A stretch of 38,802 nt of DNA from a virus: positions 1 through 38,802 of IMG/VR virus record IMGVR_UViG_3300003691_000027; one strand, given 5' to 3'. The translations under genes and the position numbers were made by a program. How positions within the stretch are numbered: position 1 is the stretch's first letter; every line of letters begins with the position of its first letter. The notes under the pieces are model-generated. The model saw only the letters and a list, made by a program, of their open reading frames with translations. It was not told where the DNA came from and did not search any database. Of this stretch, positions 31,931 to 38,364 are shown in pieces.

Positions 31931-32407
31931 CTACATTGTAGCTAACAGATCGTCAAGTTCCTCAAAACCGAAGCCTTCAGGCGCTGAATCAGTCTCAGTG
32001 AAGGGCTGGATGGCGACACGATCCGCTTCAATAGCTTCGAGACGGGCTGGCAGCTCTTCTGCGCTCATATCACCGGATGCGATAGAGGTTAGTAGCGCCT
32101 CCTTAGCCTTAGCTGCTGCATTCTGCTGTCGTGTCCACTTAGCTAATCCATCCTTACTCATACTGTTCAGGCCAGTAGGTGAGCTGGACTTAACGCCAAA
32201 CTCTACAGCGCTCAGCGGGAACCACAGTTTGTGATAGAAGCAACGGATAGCAACAACTGTGCCAGCTTCGTCACGGTGGTAGACAGTCGCTTGATTGCGC
32301 TTAGCAGAGACGAGGGCAATCAGTTCAGGGAGGATAGTTTTTACTTTCTTTTCTGTGTTAGCTTCCAAAAAGTCTACTACAGGGACAAAAATTTTCTTGA
32401 TTGACAT
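31931..32407 (-). CDS. Hypothetical 158-aa protein, acidic C-terminus
   Basis: The family is not recognised. The N-terminal half is alpha/beta (KIFVPVVDFLEANTEKKVKT, then VYHRDEAGTVVAIRCFYHKL). A central helix carries WTRQQNAAAKAKEALLTSIA, and the C-terminus is acidic (ETDSAPEGFGFEELDDLL), the kind of tail that binds replication or transcription proteins. It is followed by a strong terminator, which is typical for a highly expressed early gene. A candidate promoter (TTGCCG at 32500-32505, TAATAT at 32478-32483, 16-bp spacing) lies upstream. Confidence 0.6.
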   Translation of the reverse strand: MSIKKIFVPVVDFLEANTEKKVKTILPELIALVSAKRNQATVYHRDEAGTVVAIRCFYHKLWFPLSAVEFGVKSSSPTGLNSMSKDGLAKWTRQQNAAAKAKEALLTSIASGDMSAEELPARLEAIEADRVAIQPFTETDSAPEGFGFEELDDLLATM

Positions 32408-32461
32408 AATGGTATTCCTTATTTAAGTAAGTGGTGGTGAGTAATAAGTTTAACATACTAA

Positions 32462-32670
32462 CTATATATTTGCTAGTATATTATCGTCTCCGTAGATAAC
32501 GGCAATTGCGGTTACATATTTCTTTGTTCTAGCGCCCATCATTTCACTATATGGGTGCGCCCAGAGGGTGATCTAACACTAATTAATGCCGCGTGCTCAG
32601 CGTAAAACCTGCCAGCACTGTCAAATTTTCCTGATGGGTGTACTTCTCTGGCTTTCAACTTCTCGAACAC
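32462..32670 (-). pseudogene. Small conserved phage gene split by a -1 frameshift
   Basis: Two short frames overlap at TGATG. The first starts at GTG 32670 and ends at 32539 (43 aa, containing REVHPSGKFDSAGRFY and ISVRSPSG). The second runs from ATG 32542 to 32462 (26 aa, MMGARTKKYVTAIAV). Reading the second frame upstream of its ATG gives HPYSEMMGARTKKYV. I recall small phage proteins with the continuous pattern REVHPxGxFDxAGRWYP ... RSPSRAHPYSYM.xxRTKKYV; this fits if one G is restored in the GGG run at about 32559-32561. The cause may be a real deletion, a sequencing error, or programmed shifting. GTG follows the preceding stop by one codon. Confidence 0.5.
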
Positions 32671-32673
32671 TGC

Positions 32674-32925
32674 TTACACTTTCAACTTGTCTGGCTGTAC
32701 TAACAACTTTAAAAACTGTACTGCTTCGCGCCTAATAGAAGAATCAACAGAGTCTCTAACTACTCTGCGAGCTACCCCTATAGCTTTTCTTGTTGATATC
32801 TCTACGCCTACTTTTAGCCGTTCCTTTCTCATTACAGCGAGCAAACCAGAGCAGAAAGCAGCAATAATTACGTCATTTTTGACTACTTCGTACTCGTAAG
32901 TATTAGAACTTGTTCGTATATGCAT
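32674..32925 (-). CDS. Hypothetical 83-aa protein
   Basis: The family is not recognised. A beta N-terminus (TYEYEVVKNDVIIAAF) is followed by a basic helical region (MRKERLKVGVEISTRKAIGV, then REAVQFLKLLVQ). It looks like a small soluble, possibly nucleic-acid-binding protein. It begins downstream of the 40-bp inverted repeat (- strand sense) and its stop is one codon away from the start of the frameshifted gene. Shine-Dalgarno AGAGGATG precedes the ATG. Confidence 0.55.
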   Translation of the reverse strand: MHIRTSSNTYEYEVVKNDVIIAAFCSGLLAVMRKERLKVGVEISTRKAIGVARRVVRDSVDSSIRREAVQFLKLLVQPDKLKV

Positions 32926-32989
32926 GTGTCATCCTCTAGTGCTAGTTATAGGGTATTAAGGTTATTTAGTGGGTTAGTTAGTCAATCAC

Positions 32990-33135
32990 ATGTCAGCGTA
33001 TTTACCCATAAAATCCAAAGGCTCTCTTAATTTTCATGACGTTTTTCTATTCCCAGACCCTATATACCCCTATTTTCAACAATAATTAAAATTCATAAGA
33101 GAGCCTTTGGATTTTGTTAGTAAATACGCTGTCAT
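32990..33135. repeat. 40-bp inverted repeat flanking a 66-bp loop
   Basis: The left arm 32990-33029 and the right arm 33096-33135 are inverted copies identical at 36 of 40 positions. The innermost 20 bases, AAATCCAAAGGCTCTCTTA and one flanking A, are perfect; the outer CAGCGTATTTAC is also perfect. The loop is AT-rich. GTTAGTTAGTCAAT (32973-32986) and GTTAGTTAGCCAAT (33139-33152) lie outside as a near-direct repeat. The whole 214-bp gap 32926-33139 holds no gene. It could be an RNase III site or terminator, a MITE-like insertion, or a replication element. A related repeat is at 35248-35330. Confidence 0.85.
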
Positions 33136-33139
33136 GCAG

Positions 33140-33328
33140 TTAGTTAGCCAATAGTACGCTAATTTGCCTATAAATCTTCGTCGAGGGCCACCTTATGACC
33201 AGTCGTCGGAGCATGTTTAGCTTGTTAGCACAGCTGCTACTGTTTAGCTCGGCAACGAATCTTTTACTGAATACTATGTGCTTCTGTCTGCCTGTTATGA
33301 CATCCTCATATAGTTCATCTAGGCTCAT
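33140..33328 (-). CDS. Hypothetical 62-aa protein
   Basis: A small basic protein with a helical core (ANKLNMLRRLVIRWPSTKIY) and no membrane segment. The family is not recognised. Its start overlaps the stop of the 149-aa gene by 4 bases, and its stop lies inside the right flank of the 40-bp inverted repeat, so that repeat is the first thing transcribed after the gene. Confidence 0.5.
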   Translation of the reverse strand: MSLDELYEDVITGRQKHIVFSKRFVAELNSSSCANKLNMLRRLVIRWPSTKIYRQISVLLAN

Positions 33329-33774
33329 AAATGTTCCACGACAAACGGATAATCATACTCTAAGTGCGCTATAATTACGTCGAGCTTACACTCTAAAAAT
33401 AGGTGTGCATTGCGGACTAATTGCTCAAACGTGTGATAAGGCGTGTACCCGCTTATAGGGGTAGTGGCTTCTCCGCATCTCTCTATCACGTAGTTCCCTA
33501 GTGCGTGTTCTTGTATGAATCGCCTGATAGCTATCACATCTTCATTAGTGAAACTGCATACAATCACATCAGTAATAAAGTTGTACTCTTTAGGGCTTTG
33601 TACTTCCATATAGACTAAGTCAGTACCTAACTCATTATTCAGCTTATCTATATATCTATCTGCGTAGTCGTTAATCAGTGTCGAGTAGTCCTCACCGCTT
33701 TGCATGTTGTCTTCTATGATAGATTCATGGTAAGTCCTGTAAAATCCGCCGAAGTTTATCTTTACTGTATTCAC
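33325..33774 (-). CDS. Hypothetical 149-aa protein
   Basis: The family is not recognised. It is acidic and alpha/beta, with motifs such as YHESIIEDNMQSGEDYSTLI, YNFITDVIVCSFTNEDVIAI and LFLECKLDVIIAHLEYDYPF. No catalytic motif is clear. A predicted globular fold and coupling with the neighbours (4-base overlaps both sides) suggest an early protein that acts on the host or on the phage replication machinery. Confidence 0.6.
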   Translation of the reverse strand: MNTVKINFGGFYRTYHESIIEDNMQSGEDYSTLINDYADRYIDKLNNELGTDLVYMEVQSPKEYNFITDVIVCSFTNEDVIAIRRFIQEHALGNYVIERCGEATTPISGYTPYHTFEQLVRNAHLFLECKLDVIIAHLEYDYPFVVEHL

Positions 33775-34052
33775 GCTTTTGCCCTCACTCGTTCCAAAGT
33801 GCCTATCTCAAAATAGAAAGGCGCGGTTAGGCCACCTTTAACGGCCCTCCTGCGTTCTAATGTGTAACACTGTACGTTTGCCCTAGTGTGTGTATTGATG
33901 CTTGTCACGGCTGCTGCACCGGCCTTCTTAGGCACGTAGAAATTTGACATGGTGTCCCCGAAGAACTTCATTGTCTTCCTGTCAAACATAAAACTGTCCG
34001 GTTGCTTTAATTCGTGCATGTATTTCAGGTCTGATGCGGTTTTGATAATCAT
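33771..34052 (-). CDS. Hypothetical 93-aa protein, FFGDTM-type
   Basis: This protein contains PDSFMFDRKTMKFFGDTMSNF (split here: FMFDRKTMKFFGDTM), a pattern I recall from small conserved phage proteins of unknown function. The rest is beta-rich with a C-terminal FEIGTLERVR. There are no enzyme or membrane features. It begins one base before the previous stop region (TGAAATG) and overlaps the next gene, so it is part of the small-gene operon downstream of the paired promoters. Confidence 0.6.
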   Translation of the reverse strand: MIIKTASDLKYMHELKQPDSFMFDRKTMKFFGDTMSNFYVPKKAGAAAVTSINTHTRANVQCYTLERRRAVKGGLTAPFYFEIGTLERVRAKA

Positions 34053-34053
34053 T

Positions 34054-34431
34054 TCAAATCTCCAGTGATTTTGGTACTTGGTAGCCGTTAAAGAGCTGTA
34101 GTAGCTTCACAGCCATGAAACGCCAATAGTTGCCTAGTATTGCGTCTTCCTGCTTTTCCGTCGCGTCACGGGGCAGTGAACCCCATTCAACGGCCAATTC
34201 AAGTATTTCGTGGTTCCAGTAAGCTATATCAGTGGCCAGTCCTTGCAGCCAGTCCGTCATAGCCGTTTGTGGCCCTACTTGGTTGACTCTCCACTGATAC
34301 TCACTTGTGAATCTGTCTACGCAATACTTAATTGATTCGTTGATGTTCATTGGCCCATCGTCGTTCATGTCTGCCATTATGTTTAAAAGGTAAACTTTAA
34401 CTTTTCGATCCTGTTCGCTTGATTTACTCAT
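34054..34431 (-). CDS. Hypothetical 125-aa protein
   Basis: This is a helical protein with the motif MNDDGPMNINESIKYCVDRF near the start and ELAVEWGSLPRDATEKQEDA near the end, a pattern I recall from phage early proteins without a known role. No membrane segment or catalytic motif is visible. It has its own promoter candidate (34459-34492) with a short leader of about 20 bases and a Shine-Dalgarno AAAGGA, so it is the first gene of a transcription unit. Confidence 0.62.
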   Translation of the reverse strand: MSKSSEQDRKVKVYLLNIMADMNDDGPMNINESIKYCVDRFTSEYQWRVNQVGPQTAMTDWLQGLATDIAYWNHEILELAVEWGSLPRDATEKQEDAILGNYWRFMAVKLLQLFNGYQVPKSLEI

Positions 34432-34458
34432 GATTAGCTATCCTTTGAAGTTGTAACT

Positions 34459-34492
34459 ATTATAACAGATTGGTGTCACTTTGTGTTATACC
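34459..34492 (-). promoter_or_regulatory. Promoter A with shared ACAAAGTGACA element
   Basis: On the - strand TATAAT (34459-34464) is a perfect -10 box. Upstream, ACAAAGTGACA (34474-34484) lies in GGTATAACACAAAGTGACAC. The same element with a TATAAT box at nearly the same distance occurs in front of the next gene upstream (34863-34894). No ordinary -35 box is present, so the shared element may take its place or bind an activator or repressor. Confidence 0.6.
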
Positions 34493-34506
34493 GTGTGTTT
34501 ATTAGC

Positions 34507-34830
34507 TTAGTCGAAAAGGTTATAAAGAGCGTGTGTCAAAGCCCAATCGTAACCGCTGGCAATGAATAGCATTTGCTCGTCAAACGTTGAATCATCGTCC
34601 AAAGCGCCCCACGCAAGCCCACGCGCCACGATCTGCACATTTGACGGGCTACCTAGTAGGTTTGTGTAGTTAATCCAGTTGTGAAGCCGTAGCGTGGACA
34701 CATCAGTGTTCGGAAACTGAGCGCAGTACGTTTCAAACCTGCGTTTGATTGACGCAATCTCTACACTAGCCTGTGATGGATCTTTAGCTATCATAGTTAG
34801 TAGGTGTTGCTCTATAAGTTTGTGATTCAT
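34507..34830 (-). CDS. Hypothetical 107-aa protein
   Basis: A helical soluble protein with Trp- and Asn-rich middle (LRLHNWINYTNLLGSPSN) and an acidic segment (GALDDDSTFDEQMLF). The family is not recognised. It is the gene nearest to the putative origin region on this strand and has promoter B directly upstream, so it is likely one of the earliest expressed genes. A second promoter separates it from the 125-aa gene. Confidence 0.58.
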   Translation of the reverse strand: MNHKLIEQHLLTMIAKDPSQASVEIASIKRRFETYCAQFPNTDVSTLRLHNWINYTNLLGSPSNVQIVARGLAWGALDDDSTFDEQMLFIASGYDWALTHALYNLFD

Positions 34831-34862
34831 TGTTTCCGTCTCTTTGCTAAGTTGTTAAAGTA

Positions 34863-34894
34863 ATTATAGCACACTGTGTCACTTTGTATAATAC
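34863..34894 (-). promoter_or_regulatory. Promoter B with shared ACAAAGTGACA element
   Basis: TATAAT (34863-34868, - strand) follows ACAAAGTGACA (34877-34887) in GGTATTATACAAAGTGACAC. It is the twin of promoter A: 8 instead of 9 bases separate the element from the -10 box. It would start a transcript about 26 bases before the 107-aa gene. Confidence 0.6.
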
Positions 34895-35057
34895 CTAGAA
34901 GTTATATAGGTATAACTATAAGTTACTAGACATGTGGTGAGAGTTGTGATAGTGAATGTGTCAAGCATGAATCGTGCCAAGAGGCGTTGTGGCACAGTTG
35001 TTGCTAGTGGTACGGAACTTGCTACTAAGCAGGAATCGTGCCAACTGTTAGGAGAGT

Positions 35058-35111
35058 GTCAAGAAGTTGACGAAAGAGGGCTAGGGGCAGGGCAGGTGTC
35101 AATTTTTTGAC
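35058..35111. promoter_or_regulatory. Two GTCAA-N4-TTGAC dyads
   Basis: GTCAAGAAGTTGAC (35058-35071) and GTCAATTTTTTGAC (35098-35111) are perfect half-site palindromes with four-base spacers. Their centres are 40 bp apart, close to four helical turns. The second extends to GTGTCAA-TTTT-TTGACAC (35096-35113). This is the appearance of a dimeric regulator's paired operator. The protein is unknown; the multi-HTH or the ribbon-helix-helix protein of this phage are candidates. Confidence 0.5.
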
Positions 35112-35121
35112 ACACCCGGAC

Positions 35122-35199
35122 ACTTTAATTCGGGCGACAAATTTGTTACATATTAAATTTAATAAGAGTACTTTAATTCGGGCGACAGATTTGTTATAT
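35122..35199. repeat. 30-bp direct repeats (iteron-like)
   Basis: 35122-35151 and 35170-35199 share 28 of 30 bases, with the core ACTTTAATTCGGGCGACA and ATTTGTTA. Start-to-start distance is 48 bp. No coding frame explains them. Confidence 0.85.
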
Positions 35200-35247
35200 G
35201 CTGGATTAGGCGTTAACTAATAAATTGCGGTAGAACGTCACTTTGAG

Positions 35248-35330
35248 AAATCCAAAGAGTCCTATATTTAAGTTAGTACGTATTTATTATTATTAATTAT
35301 ATCAATATTATTAAGGGAGTCTTTGGATTT
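35248..35330. repeat. 15-bp inverted repeat around AT-rich loop, downstream of terL
   Basis: AAATCCAAAGAGTCC (35248-35262) is inverted as GGAGTCTTTGGATTT (35316-35330), with one mismatch, around 53 bases of almost pure A/T. The outer AAATCCAAAG is the same as in the 40-bp inverted repeat at 32990-33135. It begins 7 bases after the terL stop on the - strand, so a transcript would fold it into a long hairpin. Confidence 0.8.
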
Positions 35331-35337
35331 TAGATAG

Positions 35338-36948
35338 TTACACTGCAAACCCAGAAGAAGGTTTGCGGGGTTCTGGTAGGGCCATACTAGTAAGACCTGT
35401 TTCTTTGTGGTCAGTGGCTATCTGGCGTAACATATCAGCCCCGTGACTGTATTCGTCGTGTAGGTGGTCATCCTTCCACACTTTGAGCTTTGCGTCCCAC
35501 TCTTTAGAGTAGTTATTAAAGCAGCGTATAAGATATGTACATTTAGGATCTATCATCATGTTAGGAATCATCCGCCGTACTGCTTCTCGACCGTCAGCCT
35601 TACTTATCTTAGCCATAGCGCGGCAGGTTGACCTTAGCTTCTTGCTCTTTACATATTCCCTGACTATAGTTAATCGGGTTCTGGCCAAGCCCCCTTGTGC
35701 TTTACCTCCGGCAGCTTGTCGAACCTTGACATCGTGAGGAAATACAAAGCTGCGTATAGGCCAGCCAAGCTCTATAGCTACATCTATATAGTATTCTAGG
35801 TCAAAGTTATTATTCCAATATTCGGCAACAATTCTGTACTTGCCTCTGTACCACTGCACCCAGCCCATTACGCAGTAGTCATGCACACCAATGTCGAAGT
35901 ATATGTCTGTGTCTAGATTGGGATCGTACAAGTCACTAATGACACCGCCTTTACGCACACAGTCTTCATTGAATTTACGTGCGTAGTATGTGCCATCCTT
36001 GCTGACAGCGAAAGCTTCCTCTGGTGTAGCTGGGTACTCTTGATAAATATCGCCTGCAAGCTCTCTACGCTGAGCGATCCAGAAGTTACGCTGTTCCAGA
36101 TTGATAACTCTGCCTGTCTTAATTTCAAGCTCGCTAAAATATGCTTTGGACTCGTTATCCTCAGACTGGAACACATCTAGCGTACAATCTGGATCGTACA
36201 GCCATGAGAGGAACACAGGGTAGAAATCTTTAGGGGCCATCTGCCCGCTCTCATGCGCTAGTACCGCGTTATCCCACATTTCAGAGAAATCATTACGCCC
36301 CTCAGCTGTAGACTCAATAATACCTGTATTTCCTTTAGCTAAGGTCTGTAGTGTGCCGGTCTTGGTCTCTTTAGCTCGCTGTGGGTTAGCGTTGGCAATC
36401 TTGCCGAATTCAGATATATGCAGTCTCTGTAGAGTGGCAGATCGGAACGACACACGCACAAACATTGTGCAGTTGTTACTAAACCCGTATTCTTTTGTGT
36501 TATCTTTAATTAGCTTAACTTTGGTGAAAGTTTTAACATCTTCGCTAAGGTTATCCCATAGAAACTTAACGCGCTCTAGTAATGTGGTAGCTTCATCAGT
36601 ACCTTGAGCCATTAAACCAATGCTAAGGTGCTTACCGAAGATGCAGTCATCAAAGAAGGACACTAACCAGAAAGTAGAGATGCCTTGCTGTCTACTCTTA
36701 AGGACGATCACACGCGGGTGCTTCTTAGAGGCCACGTACACAATATGCTGTGACTTGTTCATTACAAACTTAACCGCATTACCATCCTTATTTACGATGG
36801 TGTATAGGTTGTTAAGTCGCCATAACTTAGAGCTTAGATACCGGCTCTCAAACGCAGCTTTAGATGTACCGGCGGGTGGAGGATTGTTGAAGTGATCGTA
36901 CCCCAATGTGGGGTACATATCCTCAAACTCAGACTTAGTTAAGATCAC
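35338..36948 (-). CDS. terL: Terminase large subunit
   Basis: This 536-aa packaging motor has an ATPase domain with a Walker A-like motif VLKSRQQGIST (82-92), Walker B-like LHISEFGKI (176-184), with Glu180 as catalytic residue and Ser instead of the usual Asp before it, and motif III IESTAEG (211-217). The nuclease domain has DIGVHDYCVMGW (around 346), FPHDVKVR and, near the end, HDEYSHGADMLR. The LHISEFGKI form is seen in the P22/Sf6-like branch. The start is GTG at 36948, two bases after the terS stop. No good Shine-Dalgarno is visible, so it probably depends on translation of terS. It works with the portal encoded on the other arm. Confidence 0.92.
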   Translation of the reverse strand: MILTKSEFEDMYPTLGYDHFNNPPPAGTSKAAFESRYLSSKLWRLNNLYTIVNKDGNAVKFVMNKSQHIVYVASKKHPRVIVLKSRQQGISTFWLVSFFDDCIFGKHLSIGLMAQGTDEATTLLERVKFLWDNLSEDVKTFTKVKLIKDNTKEYGFSNNCTMFVRVSFRSATLQRLHISEFGKIANANPQRAKETKTGTLQTLAKGNTGIIESTAEGRNDFSEMWDNAVLAHESGQMAPKDFYPVFLSWLYDPDCTLDVFQSEDNESKAYFSELEIKTGRVINLEQRNFWIAQRRELAGDIYQEYPATPEEAFAVSKDGTYYARKFNEDCVRKGGVISDLYDPNLDTDIYFDIGVHDYCVMGWVQWYRGKYRIVAEYWNNNFDLEYYIDVAIELGWPIRSFVFPHDVKVRQAAGGKAQGGLARTRLTIVREYVKSKKLRSTCRAMAKISKADGREAVRRMIPNMMIDPKCTYLIRCFNNYSKEWDAKLKVWKDDHLHDEYSHGADMLRQIATDHKETGLTSMALPEPRKPSSGFAV

Positions 36949-36950
36949 AA

Positions 36951-37448
36951 TTAGGTAGGCTCGTCTGTTAAGAAGTTGTTATATGCAGGGGCTGCATCGA
37001 AGTTGTTCTGGACATTTACACTTGTTGTATTCTTGTTGAAGAATGCCTGTTGTATCTTACATAGCGATTCAGTCAAGACTTCCAGCTCGGAAACGGTATC
37101 AGCACCTAACACTCGGTTTTTTATTCTTTCATTTATAGCTAAGGCTGTTACTTGACATTCCTCTTGCAACATTTGTGCTTTATCTACACTTTTCCTGAAG
37201 CTGCCGAGAGCGCCGGTAATGTCGAGGGTGTTTTCTTCTTCTATCTTAGCTATCACGCTATCAAGCACTGCTGAATCTACGTCCACTATTTCGTTAATGG
37301 TGTTACTCTGCCTAGCCGCTTCAAACTCTCTCTGCCACCGCAATACTGTAGAGTACGGAATATCAGGCAATGCAGCTGTTATTTGAGAGGGTGCGTCGCC
37401 TTTCATAAGCAGGCTGATAACACTAAACTTTTGCTTGTCGTTCTTCAT
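36951..37448 (-). CDS. terS: Terminase small subunit
   Basis: This 165-aa protein has an N-terminal helix-turn-helix (residues 8-40, VISLLMKGDAPSQITAALPD then YSTVLRWQREFE) that would recognise the packaging site. It is followed by long helices (95-145) for oligomer formation, and a flexible C-terminus (NVQNNFDAAPAYNNFL) that would contact TerL or the portal. It lies directly before terL. A strong Shine-Dalgarno (GAGGGAG) precedes ATG 37448, inside the 3' end of the ribbon-helix-helix gene (26-bp overlap), so terminase expression follows the regulator. Confidence 0.8.
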   Translation of the reverse strand: MKNDKQKFSVISLLMKGDAPSQITAALPDIPYSTVLRWQREFEAARQSNTINEIVDVDSAVLDSVIAKIEEENTLDITGALGSFRKSVDKAQMLQEECQVTALAINERIKNRVLGADTVSELEVLTESLCKIQQAFFNKNTTSVNVQNNFDAAPAYNNFLTDEPT

Positions 37449-37581
37449 TCCACTCCCTCAGCAGCTTAATGACTAACGCGCTAAAGTTCATGCCGTTATT
37501 TTCGCAGTGTTTCTTTACTTCTTCAACGACTATAGTATCGGAGGGACGCTTAGTTTTAGTGGAGAATGTGTATACTGACAT
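37423..37581 (-). CDS. Ribbon-helix-helix (Arc-like) regulator
   Basis: This 52-aa open frame from ATG 37581 reads MSVYTFSTKTKRPSDTIVVE, then EVKKHCENNGMNFSALVIKL, then LREWNEE. It has one short strand, a helix, a turn with GMNFSALV, and a second helix, the build of Arc/MetJ-type repressors, which bind DNA through the N-terminal strand as dimers. It is the first gene of the - arm and overlaps terS. A 6+6-bp inverted repeat covers its own -10 box, which fits autorepression. Confidence 0.7.
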   Translation of the reverse strand: MSVYTFSTKTKRPSDTIVVEEVKKHCENNGMNFSALVIKLLREWNEERQAKV

Positions 37582-37595
37582 GTGTCACCTTTAAT

Positions 37596-37628
37596 AAGTT
37601 TAATAAAACTTTAACCTATTTCTTCCAA
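37596..37628 (-). promoter_or_regulatory. Promoter of the - arm with operator over the -10
   Basis: On the - strand TTGGAA (37623-37628), 17 bases, then TATTAA (37600-37605) form a plausible sigma-70 promoter for the RHH-terS-terL unit. AAGTTTTATTAAACTT (37596-37611), a perfect 6-bp inverted repeat with a 4-bp spacer, covers the -10 box. This is a likely binding site for the RHH protein encoded just downstream. Confidence 0.55.
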
Positions 37629-37678
37629 TTTGTCCACTTGTTTGTTAAACTTGACACTCTTATATTGAGGATATCACA

Positions 37679-38356
37679 ATGTCTACATTCGCAGAAGAAG
37701 TAACAGCTGCCGTAGCTAGCATGACACCTGATGCAGCTGGCAAATTACAACTACCAGAAGGTTTATCGGAAGGAGTGAAGTACGCGGCCAACGCCGAACG
37801 CAGAGTACGGGATAATCAGGCGGCATTTTCAAAATCTCGTGCAGAAGTAGCCACCCTAACAGCTGCAAACGCTAAACTAACGGAGAAATGGCAAGCGGAC
37901 TTTGTAGCCACAATTCCTGAGACTGACGAGCTGCTAACGCTGAAGGCCAATGACCCTGACGCATGGAGAGCTAAGATTAACGAGCTAGAGCAGGCCCGAA
38001 CCACTGAGTTTAGTGAGCAGACAGCCAATATCAACACCGAAGCAAAGCAAGTATCGGAATTGGAAGCCAGAACAGCAACATTAGCTACATTCTTGACCGA
38101 TAACCCCGCTATTACAGAAGATATGATCGAGAACGATACCCCACCACGCATTTTAAAGCGGTTAGAGAAGGGTGAGATTAGCTTCGAAGGGTATTTAAGT
38201 GAGGTCGCCACATATTTGACGGCGGGTAAAACCTTAGCTACGTCAGATGCCCCTGCTGATGAGCCTAATCTGTCAAATGCGGGTGGTTCCAGTATACCTA
38301 CGGCAACTGCGGTCGATTTAGATGCCGCTGCCTCATATAAAAACGAGACTTATTGA
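37679..38356 (+). CDS. Capsid scaffolding protein
   Basis: This 225-aa protein is acidic and mostly helical with a coiled-coil core (RRVRDNQAAFSKSRAEVATL, then LTAANAKLTEKW; later ELEQARTTEFSEQTA). A segment ITEDMIENDTPPRILKRLEKG is typical of podovirus scaffolds, and the C-terminus is flexible (DLDAAASYKNETY) as needed for contact with the capsid shell. It lies directly before the major capsid gene. TTGAGG upstream of the ATG serves as Shine-Dalgarno. A TTGTTT (37638-37643) / TATATT (37661-37666) pair would place the transcription start too close to the ATG, so the promoter of this arm remains uncertain. Confidence 0.8.
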   Translation: MSTFAEEVTAAVASMTPDAAGKLQLPEGLSEGVKYAANAERRVRDNQAAFSKSRAEVATLTAANAKLTEKWQADFVATIPETDELLTLKANDPDAWRAKINELEQARTTEFSEQTANINTEAKQVSELEARTATLATFLTDNPAITEDMIENDTPPRILKRLEKGEISFEGYLSEVATYLTAGKTLATSDAPADEPNLSNAGGSSIPTATAVDLDAAASYKNETY

Positions 38357-38364
38357 TTTATATG

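Larger units (their letters stand above)
34895..35337. other. Non-coding repeat-rich region, candidate replication origin
   Basis: No convincing gene is present in this stretch. It holds GAATCGTGCCAA twice (34969-34980, 35033-35044); a hairpin GTGCCA/TGGCAC (34974-34995); two GTCAA-N4-TTGAC dyads (35058-35071 and 35098-35111); a 30-bp direct repeat at 35122-35151 and 35170-35199 (28 of 30 identical, with ACTTTAATTCGGGCGACA); and then an AT-rich tract inside an inverted repeat (35248-35330). Iterated repeats next to an AT-rich segment are the usual make-up of an origin. The location between terL and the first early promoter also fits a regulatory hub. Confidence 0.5.

Noticed and set aside
34967-35110. 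+ strand open frame of 47 codons (starting MNRAKRRCGTVV) in the origin-like gap
   Set aside because: Lies on the strand opposite to all neighbours, runs through the repeats and both dyads, has no clear Shine-Dalgarno, and its composition looks accidental.
35058-35113. GTGTCAA-TTTT-TTGACAC as a terminator
   Set aside because: Loop is T-rich but no T-tract follows the stem on either strand; an operator-type dyad is more likely given the second copy 40 bp away.
37651-37666. TTGACA (37651) as a -35 box for the scaffold/capsid arm
   Set aside because: No -10 box at a proper distance: TATATT follows after only 4 bases. The TTGTTT/TATATT pair with 17-bp spacing would start transcription inside or after the Shine-Dalgarno.
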